A DNA stretch of 64,000 nt from Paraburkholderia hospita (lineage in GTDB: Bacteria; Pseudomonadota; Gammaproteobacteria; Burkholderiales; Burkholderiaceae): assembly GCF_002902965.1 (NCBI RefSeq), contig NZ_CP026107.1, positions 496,001 to 560,000 of the forward strand, read 5' to 3'. A model generated the notes under the pieces. The model worked only from the letters and a program-made list of their open reading frames with translations. It was not told the origin of the DNA and did no database searches. Position 1 is the stretch's first letter, and each line of letters opens with the position of its first letter. The translations under genes were made by a program, and so were the position numbers. Below, piece by piece: positions 43,782 to 53,795 of the stretch.

Positions 43782-44576
43782 ATGACCATGAATACTGCCG
43801 TCCTGCAGCGACTGGCGACATCGCTTCGCGATGCCGTCCGGGAGCGGCAGCCCATCCCACCCGTACGGGACGCGCTGGCCGCAATGGGCGTCGCAGGCGC
43901 CTATGCCGTCCAGGACATCAACACGCAGCACGCGCTCGAGAGCGGACGGCGCCTGACGGGCCGCAAGATCGGCCTGACCTCGAAGTCCGTGCAGCAACAA
44001 CTCGGCGTCGATGCGCCGGACTTCGGCATGCTGTTCGCCGACGTGGAACTTGCCCCCGACGAGGAGGTGGCGCCCGGGCGCGTGCTGCAGCCGAAGGTCG
44101 AGGCCGAACTGGCCGTGGTGCTGGAGCGCGACCTGGACAGCGAACCGGTGACGCTGTCGCGACTGGTGTCGGCCATCGCTTACGTGTTGCCTGCCGTCGA
44201 GATCGTCGGCAGCCGGATCAGGGACTGGGACATCGGTTTGCTGGATACAGTCGCCGACAATGCTTCGTCAGGTCTATATACGCTCGGCACCCAGCCGCGC
44301 AAGTTGTCGGAGGTGGACTTGCGCACCTGCGGGATGCTGATGGAGCGTCGCGGCGAGGTCGTCTCGCTCGGCGTCGGCGCGGCCTGCCTCGGCCATCCGC
44401 TGAACGCCGCGCTGTGGCTGGCCCGCAAGATGGCCGAGGTCGGCCGGCCGCTGCGCGCGGGCGACGTCATCATGACGGGCGCCCTCGGCCCAATGGTCAG
44501 CGTCGCGCCGGGCGACCTCATCGAAACCACCATCGCGGGCCTGGGCGTTGTCCGGACGGCCTTCGCCGCTCATTGA
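43782..44576 (+). CDS. mhpD: 2-keto-4-pentenoate hydratase
   Basis: This 264-residue member of the MhpD/DmpE family shows [46 protein letters not shown] and [12 protein letters not shown]. It adds water to 2-hydroxypenta-2,4-dienoate, giving 4-hydroxy-2-oxovalerate. GAGGAGC precedes ATG 43782; ATG 43788 is an alternative. It is the first enzyme of the lower meta-cleavage trio. Confidence 0.93.
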   Translation: MTMNTAVLQRLATSLRDAVRERQPIPPVRDALAAMGVAGAYAVQDINTQHALESGRRLTGRKIGLTSKSVQQQLGVDAPDFGMLFADVELAPDEEVAPGRVLQPKVEAELAVVLERDLDSEPVTLSRLVSAIAYVLPAVEIVGSRIRDWDIGLLDTVADNASSGLYTLGTQPRKLSEVDLRTCGMLMERRGEVVSLGVGAACLGHPLNAALWLARKMAEVGRPLRAGDVIMTGALGPMVSVAPGDLIETTIAGLGVVRTAFAAH

Positions 44577-44589
44577 ACGGGAGCATTGA

Positions 44590-45561
44590 ATGTCAACGAG
44601 AAAGATCAAGGCTGCCATCATCGGCAGCGGCAATATCGGCACCGACCTGATGATCAAGATCCTGCGGCATGGCCGCCACGTGGAACTGGCGGCCATGGTC
44701 GGCATCGACCCGCAATCGGAAGGGCTGGCACGCGCTGCTCGGCTGGGCGTGGCGACGACCCATGAGGGTGTCGAAGGACTGGCGCGGCTGCCGGCATTCA
44801 GCGACATCGAGCTCGTCTTCGACGCCACCAGCGCCGCCGCTCACATCGCCAACGAGCGCTTTCTGCGCGAGCGCAAGCCCGCGGTTCGGATGGTGGACCT
44901 GACGCCGGCGGCCATCGGCCCGTATTGCGTGCCGGTGGTCAACGGCGACAGTTGCCTCGACGCACCGAACGTCAACATGGTCACTTGCGGCGGGCAGGCC
45001 ACCATTCCCATCGTGGCGGCCGTGTCACGCGTGGCGAAAGTCCGTTACGCGGAGATCGTCGCCAGTATCTCCAGCCGCTCGGCGGGGCCGGGCACGCGCG
45101 CGAACATCGACGAGTTCACCGAGACCACTTCCCGCGCAATCCAGACGGTAGGCGGTGCCGAACGCGGCAAGGCGATCATCGTGCTCAACCCGGCCGAACC
45201 GCCGCTGATGATGCGAGACACTGTCTACTGCCTGAGCGAAGACACGGACGAAGCGCGGGTGGCCGCGTCCGTGGCGGACATGGTGGCGGCCGTGCAGCGT
45301 TATGTGCCGGGCTACCGGCTCAAACAGGAGGTCCAGTTCGACCGTGTGCACGACCTGAACGTGCCGGGAATCGGACGCGTGAGCGGTCTGAAGACGACCG
45401 TGCTGCTGGAAGTCGAAGGGGCGGCGCATTACCTGCCGGCTTACGCCGGGAACCTGGACATCATGACCAGCGCGGCCCTGTCGACGGCCGAGCAGATCGC
45501 CGGGCGGATTGCCGGGGGGATCGCCGCAAGCATGGTCGAAAGCGCCGCGACTGCCATTTGA
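44590..45561 (+). CDS. mhpF: Acetaldehyde dehydrogenase (acylating)
   Basis: This 323-residue enzyme of the DmpF/MhpF family has the NAD motif GSGNIGTDL, the active-site Cys in [10 protein letters not shown] and [12 protein letters not shown]. It oxidises acetaldehyde with NAD and CoA to acetyl-CoA, and forms a channelling complex with the aldolase next to it. It starts 13 bp after the hydratase stop. Order and spacing match classic meta-pathway operons. Confidence 0.94.
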   Translation: MSTRKIKAAIIGSGNIGTDLMIKILRHGRHVELAAMVGIDPQSEGLARAARLGVATTHEGVEGLARLPAFSDIELVFDATSAAAHIANERFLRERKPAVRMVDLTPAAIGPYCVPVVNGDSCLDAPNVNMVTCGGQATIPIVAAVSRVAKVRYAEIVASISSRSAGPGTRANIDEFTETTSRAIQTVGGAERGKAIIVLNPAEPPLMMRDTVYCLSEDTDEARVAASVADMVAAVQRYVPGYRLKQEVQFDRVHDLNVPGIGRVSGLKTTVLLEVEGAAHYLPAYAGNLDIMTSAALSTAEQIAGRIAGGIAASMVESAATAI

Positions 45562-45572
45562 AGGAGCCGAAC

Positions 45573-46607
45573 ATGAGCAAGAAGATCTACGTATCCGATG
45601 TCACGCTGCGCGACGGCAGCCATGCGATCCGTCATCAATACAGCGTGGAGCATGTCAGGACCATCGCCCGCGCGCTGGACGAGGCTGGCGTCGACTCGAT
45701 CGAAGTCGCGCACGGCGACGGCCTGCAAGGGTCGAGCTTCAACTACGGTTTCGGCGCGCACACTGACCTCGAATGGATCGAGGCCGTTGCCGACGTCGTG
45801 AAGGAGGCCAGGATCGCCACCTTGCTGCTGCCCGGCATCGGCACGGTCCACGATCTGAAGGAAGCCTACGCCGCAGGTGCCCGTGTGGTCCGGGTCGCCA
45901 CGCACTGCACGGAGGCGGACGTCGCGAAACAGCACATCGAGACCGCGCGCGGGCTAGGCATGGATGCCGCGGGCTTCCTGATGATGAGCCACATGACCAC
46001 GCCGGCGAAGCTGGCCGAGCAGGCCAGGCTGATGGAGCGCTACGGGGCGACCTGCGTCTATGTGGTCGACTCCGGCGGGGCGCTGGGCATGGAGGACGTC
46101 CGTGATCGGATCCGCGCATTCAGGGACGTGCTGGACGCGAAGACGGAGGTCGGCATCCACGCGCACCACAATCTATCGCTCGGCGTGGCGAACTCGATCG
46201 TCGCGGTGGAGGAGGGCTGCGACCGGGTCGATGCAAGCCTGGCCGGGATGGGCGCGGGGGCGGGCAACGCCCCGCTGGAAGTCTTCATTGCCGCCGCCGA
46301 CCGCCTGGGCTGGCACCACGGCTGCGACCTGTTCAGGCTGATGGATGCGGCCGACGACCTCGTCCGGCCGCTGCAGGACCGGCCCGTGCGGGTCGATAGG
46401 GAAACGCTGGCGCTGGGCTATGCCGGCGTCTATTCGAGTTTCCTCCGGCATTCCGAGGCCGCCGCGGCGAAGTATGGAATCAAAGCCGTCGACATCCTGG
46501 TCGAACTCGGCAAGCGTCGTATGGTGGGCGGCCAGGAGGACATGATCGTCGACGTGGCGCTCGACCTGTTGGGGAAGCGCGGGAGCGCGCAGGCCTGCGC
46601 CTCATGA
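45573..46607 (+). CDS. mhpE: 4-hydroxy-2-oxovalerate aldolase
   Basis: This 344-residue DmpG/MhpE-type pyruvate aldolase has [27 protein letters not shown] and the metal site HAHHNLSLG. It cleaves 4-hydroxy-2-oxovalerate to pyruvate and acetaldehyde. AAGGAGC lies before ATG 45573. The last 6 bp overlap the convergent LysR gene, so antisense interference is possible. A long frame beginning at 44925 is the dehydrogenase shadow. Confidence 0.94.
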   Translation: MSKKIYVSDVTLRDGSHAIRHQYSVEHVRTIARALDEAGVDSIEVAHGDGLQGSSFNYGFGAHTDLEWIEAVADVVKEARIATLLLPGIGTVHDLKEAYAAGARVVRVATHCTEADVAKQHIETARGLGMDAAGFLMMSHMTTPAKLAEQARLMERYGATCVYVVDSGGALGMEDVRDRIRAFRDVLDAKTEVGIHAHHNLSLGVANSIVAVEEGCDRVDASLAGMGAGAGNAPLEVFIAAADRLGWHHGCDLFRLMDAADDLVRPLQDRPVRVDRETLALGYAGVYSSFLRHSEAAAAKYGIKAVDILVELGKRRMVGGQEDMIVDVALDLLGKRGSAQACAS

Positions 46608-47591
46608 CCGGGTGGCGCGCCGGCGGGTACCCGCGGAAGCAGTGCCTGCCGTCGTTGCCTTCGCTGGCTTGGTTGCCGTCGCTGTCTGCTGTGCGGCGGG
46701 CGCGCTGGCCTGTGTCAGCTTCCGGATCAGGTTGATGACTGTCCGGCTAGCGTGGGTCAGGGGCCGCTGGGTGCTGGTGGCGAGCACCAGCGTGCGCGTC
46801 AGTACTGGATCGACGATGCGGCTGACTCCGATCCGCCCGAGCTGCATCTCGACTTCCACGGCTTGCCGGGTCAGGATCGTGTAGGCGGCGCCATTGGCGA
46901 CGACCTCGCGCATTGCCGTGAGCGAGTCGACCTCGATCTGGGTATTCAGGGGCACGCCTGCTTTCTTCGCTTCGTCGAGCAACATCATGTGAAAGCCGTC
47001 CGGCGCGCCGGGCAGCACGAGCGGCAGGGCAGCGGCATGGGCGAACCGGCAGCTCGGCTTCGCGACGTTCGGATCGCCGGCGGGGGCGATCAGGTACAGT
47101 TCGTCGGTGGCGAGCGGCTCGTCCGTCTTGTGGAGACGGTCACCATACCGCGAGAACACGCCTATATCGGTGCGGCCGCTCGCCAGCGCCTCTTCGATAT
47201 TGCCGGCGAATCCCTCCATCAATCGTAATTCGATCTTCGGAAAGTCGGCCCGCACTTGCCGGAACAGCGGGCCGACGATGTGCTGCGTGATCGATGCCTG
47301 CAGAGCCAGCCTGACCGGCCCGCTGGGCACGTCTGCGCGGTCGCTGATCTCGCTCCTCAGTTGCTCGAACTCGCCAAGCAGCGATTTCACCCGCGGCATG
47401 ATGGACTGCCCGAATTCCGTCAAAACCACGCCTCGCCCGGTGCGATAGAAGAGCCTCGCGCCAAATTCGCTTTCCAGCGAGGCGATCAGCTTGCTGAGGG
47501 CGGACTGCGCCATGCCCCGGGACGCGCAGACCTTGCTGAGACTGCCCGCCTCGACGATGTCGGATAATAATTGCAGGTGCTTGATGTCCAT
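46602..47591 (-). CDS. LysR-family regulator with Ala/Thr/Lys-rich tail
   Basis: This 329-residue regulator has the HTH ([30 protein letters not shown]) and a substrate-binding domain that ends near residue 298. The remaining 30 residues are low-complexity Ala/Thr/Lys/Arg ([16 protein letters not shown]). It is convergent with the aldolase and may control the TRAP/meta operon, although the usual divergent position is absent. The start is ATG 47591. Confidence 0.9.
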   Translation of the reverse strand: MDIKHLQLLSDIVEAGSLSKVCASRGMAQSALSKLIASLESEFGARLFYRTGRGVVLTEFGQSIMPRVKSLLGEFEQLRSEISDRADVPSGPVRLALQASITQHIVGPLFRQVRADFPKIELRLMEGFAGNIEEALASGRTDIGVFSRYGDRLHKTDEPLATDELYLIAPAGDPNVAKPSCRFAHAAALPLVLPGAPDGFHMMLLDEAKKAGVPLNTQIEVDSLTAMREVVANGAAYTILTRQAVEVEMQLGRIGVSRIVDPVLTRTLVLATSTQRPLTHASRTVINLIRKLTQASAPAAQQTATATKPAKATTAGTASAGTRRRATRS

Positions 47592-48242
47592 CGCGCGTCT
47601 GTGTCAGGAAGAGGGCGTTCAGCAATGTCGACGCGACCTGTCGTCGCTCATTCGAGTCATGTGGCTGCGGGCTGGCCAGATTGTAGCGAAATTCTCCTTC
47701 CAGGACGGGCGTCGTTTCTCGGCCAATCCGCGCTCGATTGGTCAGGATGCGCTTGCTCTTCTCGTGACCGTGGCCGCTGCTTACGGAGCAGCCTCCTGGG
47801 TCTCCGACGAGATAGTAGGACTGTCCGTGAGTGGCGCCGCCGAGCGTGAGCTCGCATCGGGTGTCGGGTCTCTGAAGAAGCGGTTCCGGGAGATTTGTAT
47901 GGCTATCCGAACTAATTTAGGAACCCTATCGTCAATGCGGAAGATAATAATTGAATAGCATTTCTAGAGGATTGAGTTTGCAAATTGCGCACGACGAGTT
48001 TTTCTGCAAAATCGTGTTGTTGATATAGAAAAACTTATCTAAATAGCGCGATTCGATTTCCCCTTTCTTCTGGAAATCTGGCCGTCGCTCATGCAGCGGG
48101 GCTGCGATATCTCACGGAGTTTGGTACTCGGATGGCGCCGGCAATCCAATCGAAGGCGCACGCTCCCGTCGCATTGTTTGGCCCGCCCAGTGGGATGCGC
48201 CCCTGCTAAACTTGTCCCGATTAGTCTTTGAGTAAGCCAATC
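47592..48242. promoter_or_regulatory. Gap with AT-rich island before the YciH gene
   Basis: This 651-bp gap has no credible gene. Bases 47900-48060 are much richer in A and T than the surrounding DNA and carry an inverted repeat (listed separately). The sequence just upstream of 48243 has a weak GAGTAAG site. Confidence 0.45.
47997..48035. repeat. Inverted repeat AGTTTTTCT-N21-AGAAAAACT
   Basis: Both 9-bp arms are perfect and lie within the AT-rich island, with a 21-base spacer. It could be a regulator site or a hairpin in an untranslated RNA. No gene overlaps it. Confidence 0.55.
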
Positions 48243-48605
48243 ATGAAGAGTGGTTCAAAAGGCGGCCTTGTCTATTCCACCGATGGCGGGCGGATGTGTC
48301 CCGAATGCAGACAGGTGCTCGCGGAATGTGTCTGCAAGGCGGTTGCCAGGACACAGCCGGTAGGTGATGGCGTGGTACGAGTGACTCGCGTGACCAAGGG
48401 CCGTGGCGGGAAAAGCGTGACAATCGTTAAAGGACTGGCGCTCGATCCTCTTGCCTTGGCGTTGCTAGGCAAGCAGTTGCGCGCGGCCTGCGGTTCTGGT
48501 GGAACGGTCAAGGATGGCGTGATTGAAGTACAGGGTGACCATTGCGAGCGGATCATCGAAGCGCTCAGAAAGGACGGTCACAGCGCGAAGCGGGCCGGGG
48601 GCTAG
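48243..48605 (+). CDS. yciH: SUI1/YciH translation initiation factor-like protein
   Basis: This 120-residue protein has an N-terminal Cys-motif segment MCPECRQVLAEC and the SUI1 core (VTRVTKGRGGKSVTIVKGL, CGSGGTVKDGVIEVQGDH). Bacterial YciH is a homologue of eukaryotic eIF1 that influences start-codon choice. ATG 48243 is used; a TTG five codons earlier is less likely. It is a short single gene. Confidence 0.93.
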   Translation: MKSGSKGGLVYSTDGGRMCPECRQVLAECVCKAVARTQPVGDGVVRVTRVTKGRGGKSVTIVKGLALDPLALALLGKQLRAACGSGGTVKDGVIEVQGDHCERIIEALRKDGHSAKRAGG

Positions 48606-48812
48606 TTGCTTTAATGAGCGGCGACACGAAGAGTTTGATGGACCGCGTGCGACCACAACCGGCCACTCGCTGGCGGAGCGCGGATGCTTGATCGTGCGGT
48701 TCGCCCGATAGAATAGAGGCCAGATAAAGAGCGACGACCAACCGATGCTGAACCGGCCGCATTGCGCTCCGGCGCTTGCGACTTCCTTGCCATTCTCCGA
48801 TTCAATCTACGT

Positions 48813-50144
48813 GTGAAGACTGTTACCCCTGAAGACTTGCGTGACGGGCAACTCGCCGGTGCGCGACAGATCAAGCTCGCCTGCGGGTTGACCGAAATGC
48901 CACGCGAGATCTTCGACCTCGCCGACACCCTGGAGGTGCTCGACCTGTCGGGCAATGCGCTCACATCGCTGCCGGATGATTTGCCGAAGCTGCGCCAACT
49001 GCGCGTCCTGTTCGCCTCGAATAACCCGTTCACCGAGTTGCCGGCCGTGCTCGGTGATTGCGAATCGCTGAGCATGGTCGGCTTCAAGGCGAATCGCATC
49101 CAGCACGTTTCGGGGCGCGCGCTGCCGCCCCGGTTGCGCTGGCTTATCCTGACCGATAACGATATCGAAACGCTGCCCGCGGAAATCGGCGAGCGTCCGA
49201 ATTTGCAGAAGCTGATGCTTGCCGGCAACCGGTTGCGGTCGCTGCCCGAGACGATGGCCGCTTGCAGCCGCCTCGAACTGCTGCGCGTTTCGGCGAACCG
49301 GCTCGACGCCTTGCCCGACTGGCTCTTGCGCCTGCCGCGGCTCGCGTGGCTCGCCTACGCAGGCAATCCGCTGAACGCAGCGCGCGAGCAGGTGGCGCTG
49401 GCCGATGCGCCGGTGCCGGAAATCGACTGGCATACGCTCGCGCTTGGACAAACGCTCGGGGAGGGTGCATCCGGCGTGACGCATCGCGCGACGCGTCTCC
49501 TGAGCGACGGGCATCCGGTCGAGGCGGTCGCCGTCAAGCTGTTCAAGGGCGCGATAACGAGCGACGGTTTGCCGGAGCTCGAAATGGCCGCATGTCTGCA
49601 AGCCGGTCAGCACCCGAATCTCATCCCGGTGCTCGGCAAGATCTCGGGGCATCCGCTCGACGAGCACGGCCTCGTGATGAAGTTGATCCATCCGTCGTTC
49701 GGCAATCTCGCCGGGCCTCCGAGCCTCGACTCCTGTACACGAGACGTCTACGTGGACGACGTACGGTTCGACAAGCCGGTTGCGTTGCATATCGCGGGCG
49801 GGATCGCATCGGCGGCGCAGCATCTGCATCGGCGCGGGATCATGCATGGCGATCTCTACGCGCACAACATCCTGCATGACGGCGCAGGGCACGTATTGCT
49901 CGGCGACTTCGGCGCGGCATCGTGCCACGATATCGATGATCGCGCACGGGCGCTGGCGCTCGAGCGGATTGAGGTGCGCGCGTTCGGCTGCCTGCTCGAA
50001 GAACTCGCGCAACGTTTGGCCGGAGAGGCCGATGACCTCGCCGCTGGGTTCGATGGGCTGATCGAAGACTGTTTCGGCGAGCGCGTCGAGATGCGGCCTT
50101 CGTTCGATGAGATTATCGAGCGGCTGTCTGCGTTGAGCGTTTGA
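48813..50144 (+). CDS. Leucine-rich-repeat protein kinase
   Basis: The product has about 443 residues. The N-terminal half has about eight leucine-rich repeats (LEVLDLSGNALTSLPDD, LRWLILTDNDIETLP, LQKLMLAGNRLRSLP). The C-terminal half is a protein kinase: LGEGASGVTHRA glycine loop, VAVKLF (Lys), HGDLYAHNIL (catalytic Asp; HGD instead of HRD) and DFGAAS. It should be a cytoplasmic Ser/Thr-type kinase with a protein-binding domain. GTG 48813 is preferred to TTG 48762. A short upstream frame (48745-48816) ends over it, so translational coupling is possible. Confidence 0.88.
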   Translation: MKTVTPEDLRDGQLAGARQIKLACGLTEMPREIFDLADTLEVLDLSGNALTSLPDDLPKLRQLRVLFASNNPFTELPAVLGDCESLSMVGFKANRIQHVSGRALPPRLRWLILTDNDIETLPAEIGERPNLQKLMLAGNRLRSLPETMAACSRLELLRVSANRLDALPDWLLRLPRLAWLAYAGNPLNAAREQVALADAPVPEIDWHTLALGQTLGEGASGVTHRATRLLSDGHPVEAVAVKLFKGAITSDGLPELEMAACLQAGQHPNLIPVLGKISGHPLDEHGLVMKLIHPSFGNLAGPPSLDSCTRDVYVDDVRFDKPVALHIAGGIASAAQHLHRRGIMHGDLYAHNILHDGAGHVLLGDFGAASCHDIDDRARALALERIEVRAFGCLLEELAQRLAGEADDLAAGFDGLIEDCFGERVEMRPSFDEIIERLSALSV

Positions 50145-50555
50145 GCGGAGCAGGCGGCACTGCGATCGTCGGATAACGGGTCCATCCGCCCGTAAAGGAA
50201 TTCAGCGTGCGAGTTCGTCGCGACCTTCAGTAATCGTCGTTCGACGACGCAAACAAACGGGAAGCCGCTCGATGAACGGGGGCCATGCAGGCCACAGCCA
50301 TTCTGAATCGGCATTTGCTTGTTGCCGGCGAGACGCATCGTTCTGATGCTTTGCATGTCGTCTCTTCGTCATTGACGTGATCGCGTTGGGCGTGCGTTGC
50401 ACGCCTGGAGGTATCGTGTCCGCGGCCCGGCGTGGGACCGTGTCCGGGCCACTTACGGCCACTCGACAGGCTGCCGAAAATCGCGTGCCGCGAGCGCGCC
50501 AGTCGCTTGCTTTTGTCAGGCCGGAGACTCATTTTTTTATTCAGAAGGCGGCCAA
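50145..50555. other. Gap between kinase and repeat-protein genes
   Basis: These 411 bases hold no recognisable gene on either strand. The two neighbouring genes are convergent, so it should hold their terminators, but no clear hairpin plus T-tract was found. Confidence 0.4.
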
Positions 50556-51944
50556 TTACCTTGACCCGCCCCCGCCGTGACCGCCCCCGCCGTTCCCGCC
50601 TGCGCCCGAACCGCCTCCGCCGTGACCGCCGGCACCCGAACCGCCCGCGCCTGCACCGCCCGCGCCCGCACCGCCCGCGCCTGCACCACCGGCGCCTGCA
50701 CCACCTGCGCCGTGACCGCCTGCACCCGCGCCGCCCGCGCCCGCACCGCCCGCGCCTGCACCACCGGCGCCTGCACCACCTGCGCCGTGACCGCCTGCAC
50801 CCGCGCCGCCTGCACCCGCGCCACCTGCACCCGCGCCGCCTGCACCCGCGCCGCCTGCGCCCGCGCCGCCTGCACCCGCGCCGCCTGCACCCGCGCCGCC
50901 TGCACCCGCGCCGCCTGCGCCTGCACCGCCTGCGCCCGCACCGCCTGCGCCTGCACCGCCTGCACCCGCACCGCCTGCGCCCGAACCGCCTGCGCCGTGA
51001 CCGCCTGCACCCGAACTGCCTGCGCCCGGCCCGCCCGCACCGTGACCGCCTGCACCCGAACTGCCTACACCCGAACTGCCTACACCCGAACTGCCTGCAC
51101 CCGAACTGCCTGCACCCAAACCGCCTGTACCGGAACCGCCTGCACCCGAACTGCCTGCACCCAAACCGCCTGTACCGGAACCGCCTGCACCCGAACCGCC
51201 CGCACCCGAACCGCCCGCACCCGAACCGACGCCATGACCACCTGCAAGGTGTCCTTCAGCCAGTTGCGATGAAGCAGAATTCGGAGAAGGTGCGCTGCGG
51301 TGATCGAACGAAGCGGAAGGCACGGGCGGGGCGAGCCCAACACTGCCAATTGCAGTTTCCCGGGCACGAGGTGACGATGATGTCGCGGCATGACCGGACG
51401 AAGACGCCTGTAGCGTCGGCGAAGTGGAGCGTGTGATCTCGGGCGCATGCCGCGCGATTGCTCTCACGCGCGGCGCCGAATGGCGGCGATTCTGTGTGGC
51501 GGCATCGCGTGTTTCGGCATGCCCTCGTGTAACCGACTGCGGCGCAGCAGAATCCGGAGTAGATCCAGCACGATGATCGGACGGAGCGGAAGACACAGGC
51601 GGGGCGAGCTCAACACTGGCAACCGCGTTGCCTCGAGCGGGAGGCGATGACGGTAGCGCGACATGACCGGACCAAGACGTGCTTTGCGCTGGCGACGTGG
51701 GTCCGACGATGCCGGGCGCCTGCTCATGGTCGAACCGATCGCCATACGCGACGATACACGTGACCACAACCGCCAATGCGCTTGCCGACGCAACCCAAAG
51801 CGCAAGGCGTCTGCCCCGCGCAGGCCGTGCGGCCTTGATGTCTGCATCCGGGCTAACTGCACCCGAATGCGCAAGCTCGGCATGTCTGAACATTACAACC
51901 CGCTTCGGATCGTTCCGTCTGATCCTTCCATTTACTACGTTCAT
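50556..51944 (-). CDS. Membrane-anchored Gly/Ala pentapeptide-repeat protein
   Basis: The product has 462 residues. ATG 51944 has GAGGGGA upstream; longer readings to 52166 add unmatched residues. A basic N-terminus of about 45 residues is followed by one hydrophobic helix (LALWVASASALAVVVTCIVA), a Ser/Pro/Ala/His-rich region, and then about 45 repeats of the form G-A-G-G-x (x is Ala, Ser or His). It looks like an extracytoplasmic low-complexity or collagen-like filament anchored in the inner membrane. No enzyme domain is seen. Repeat number probably varies between strains. Confidence 0.65.
   Translation of the reverse strand: MNVVNGRIRRNDPKRVVMFRHAELAHSGAVSPDADIKAARPARGRRLALWVASASALAVVVTCIVAYGDRFDHEQAPGIVGPTSPAQSTSWSGHVALPSSPPARGNAVASVELAPPVSSAPSDHRAGSTPDSAAPQSVTRGHAETRDAATQNRRHSAPRVRAIARHAPEITRSTSPTLQASSSGHAATSSSPRARETAIGSVGLAPPVPSASFDHRSAPSPNSASSQLAEGHLAGGHGVGSGAGGSGAGGSGAGGSGTGGLGAGSSGAGGSGTGGLGAGSSGAGSSGVGSSGVGSSGAGGHGAGGPGAGSSGAGGHGAGGSGAGGAGAGGAGAGGAGAGGAGAGGAGAGGAGAGGAGAGGAGAGGAGAGGAGAGGAGAGGAGAGGHGAGGAGAGGAGAGGAGAGGAGAGGHGAGGAGAGGAGAGGAGAGGAGAGGSGAGGHGGGGSGAGGNGGGGHGGGGSR
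50562..51243 (-). repeat. 15-bp tandem repeats coding for GAGGx pentapeptides
   Basis: The minus strand repeats GCAGGCGGTGCGGGC-like 15-mers without a stop codon. In the middle, a 75-bp unit (GAGGH followed by four GAGGA-like pentads) is repeated at least twice. Such arrays expand and contract by slippage. Because the units avoid stops, the plus strand is also open, giving two long false frames. Confidence 0.8.
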
Positions 51945-52661
51945 GTGCCGTCCCCTCGCGGGAGTGCTCATCGAAATGAGCCGCGGGACCGTTCTGCGTG
52001 TTCGACCCCTGGTTCCGCAAGGCAATGGGAGCGGTGTACGTTTTCTATCGTAAGCCTTTGAGCTATGGAGACGCTCGCCAACTTCCTGGCCGATCCGGAC
52101 GGGTGGCCGGAGTCCAGCTTGCTGGATGACTCCGCAGTTGGCGACAACACGATGCAGGTAAAACATTCGCTGTGCCTGTTAAGCCGAACCCCCAATTGAA
52201 TTGTGAGATCGTGGAAATAGCATCGGCATACACAGTCCAGTCGACGCTTGCCGGCGTTTGGCAGGGGTATTCAGCGTGAGTCCGTTTCCGGGTTTGTAAC
52301 CGGATAACAACAGCCTTTGCGTGATGTAGCAAACGCTCGAACGTGCTGCTAAATCGCCAACTTCTTCACATGAATGGTATTCGGTAGGCAGTTTTTCTCC
52401 GGCGCTTAGATTGGCCGATGGCGTGAACGCTGGAAGCTTCCCAGCCGTCGCGGCCGCGCCCCACGAACGACGTAGGGCGCTCCGCAGAGCCAAAGAGGTA
52501 GTTTGGATGATCGCCAGCTGTGTCTGTGACGCGGCGCACTCCACTGGTCTCGACGCATGTCATCGTCCAGCTTCATCACACATCGCCTTCTGGACATAGC
52601 AGAGGAAGGGCGGTTTTCCGCGCGGCATAACGCTTCGCAGCGACGAACTGTCAGCTCCTTT
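51945..52661. other. Gap between repeat-protein and sensor-kinase genes
   Basis: These 717 bases contain the repeat gene's promoter (first part) and no recognisable gene. A 121-residue minus-strand frame at 52179-52544 looks like shadow or debris; no motif is known. No terminator with a T-tract was found for the kinase gene. Confidence 0.4.
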
Positions 52662-53795
52662 TTACGCTTCCGCGCGCCCGCGTGGCAGCGACACAGAAAA
52701 GGTCGTTTCCGTATCGTCGGACCGCGTTTCGATCGCCCCTTGATGGGCCTTGGCGATTTCGGTTGCGATATACAACCCTAATCCAAGGCTACCGATCCGC
52801 TCGTCATCACTCTGACGATCCGGTCCGCGCATCAGGGGATCGAAGATGCGGGCCAGCGTCGCGGTCCCGATCGCGGCTCCGCGGTTACTGACATCGATAC
52901 GGACATGCGTTGCGTCGCCAGTCACCGTCACACGTACAGGCGCGTCCGGTGCGCCATACTTGATAGCATTCAGAACAAGATTGCCGAGCAACTGCTGCAG
53001 ACGCGGACCATCCCAGTCTCCCTGCGAGTCGCCATTGACCTCCAGATCAATCTGCCTGTCGGGATGAATGGCGCGCAACTCATCCACCTCGTCCGCAAGC
53101 ACATCCGCCAGATTGATATTCGCCGGTATGACGTTGATGCCCAGGCCTAGTTGGGTCCGGTTAAATTCGGTGAGGTCGTTAAGTAACGCCTGCATCCGGG
53201 CGCCGCTACGTATCAGGCGGCCAGCGGCCTTCGATACCTGCTCGCCCGCATTGAGTACCGCCAGATAAGATGCTGTGACCTGAATCGCCTGCAGAGGGCT
53301 ACGCATGTCGTGCCCCAGCATGCCAAGCAGCAGGTTGCGGTTCTGCTCGATCTGCGCGTTGAACGAGGTGACCGATTCGGCAAGCGCATGATCGATCGCT
53401 TCATTGAAACGTATGACATCGCCCAGATCGGGCGCTTCAGATTTGCAGTTGTCCATCCACAGACGAAGCACACTGGCGCGCAGGGCGCGATATTCGGCTG
53501 CGAGCTGGTTGACGCTAAAGCCTGCCAGTGCGCGCAGGACGCCATGCTTTTGCGCAGCTGTTTCTTCTTCCGGATCGATCAGACCGGTACCTCGTCCCAT
53601 GGATTTTTCGCGTTGGGCTTCGCGGGTTTGTGAGGTACGCAGGTCCATTGCCACATCCCGCAGCATCTCTTTCACATGCTCGCGCAGTTCCAGTGGTTCC
53701 ATATGTCCCGCCGCCGGTAGAAGGGTGGCCGCGAATGCCTCCCACTGCTTCGCAATCGGCTCCAGGTCTCGCAAGATAAAGTCTGAAAGTCGCAT
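52662..53795 (-). CDS. Soluble sensor histidine kinase with RsbRD-like N-terminus
   Basis: This 377-residue kinase lacks membrane helices. An N-terminal helical domain of about 150 residues (LRDLEPIAKQWEAFAATL) resembles RsbRD_N-type sensor parts. It is followed by HisKA with LGMLGHDMRSPLQAI, the N box LVLNAIKYGAPD and the G box GSLGLGLYIATEIAKAH. The signal is unknown and no response regulator lies next to it, so it is an orphan kinase. The start is ATG 53795. Confidence 0.9.
   Translation of the reverse strand: MRLSDFILRDLEPIAKQWEAFAATLLPAAGHMEPLELREHVKEMLRDVAMDLRTSQTREAQREKSMGRGTGLIDPEEETAAQKHGVLRALAGFSVNQLAAEYRALRASVLRLWMDNCKSEAPDLGDVIRFNEAIDHALAESVTSFNAQIEQNRNLLLGMLGHDMRSPLQAIQVTASYLAVLNAGEQVSKAAGRLIRSGARMQALLNDLTEFNRTQLGLGINVIPANINLADVLADEVDELRAIHPDRQIDLEVNGDSQGDWDGPRLQQLLGNLVLNAIKYGAPDAPVRVTVTGDATHVRIDVSNRGAAIGTATLARIFDPLMRGPDRQSDDERIGSLGLGLYIATEIAKAHQGAIETRSDDTETTFSVSLPRGRAEA

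Noticed and set aside
50562..51243. The tandem array as a possible CRISPR
   Set aside because: Units are 15-bp contiguous coding repeats without spacers, so this is not CRISPR.
50432..51436. Long plus-strand Pro/Arg-rich and Thr/Ala-rich frames across the repeat array
   Set aside because: They exist because the 15-bp repeats avoid stops in all frames. The minus strand has the ribosome site, the start and a membrane helix.
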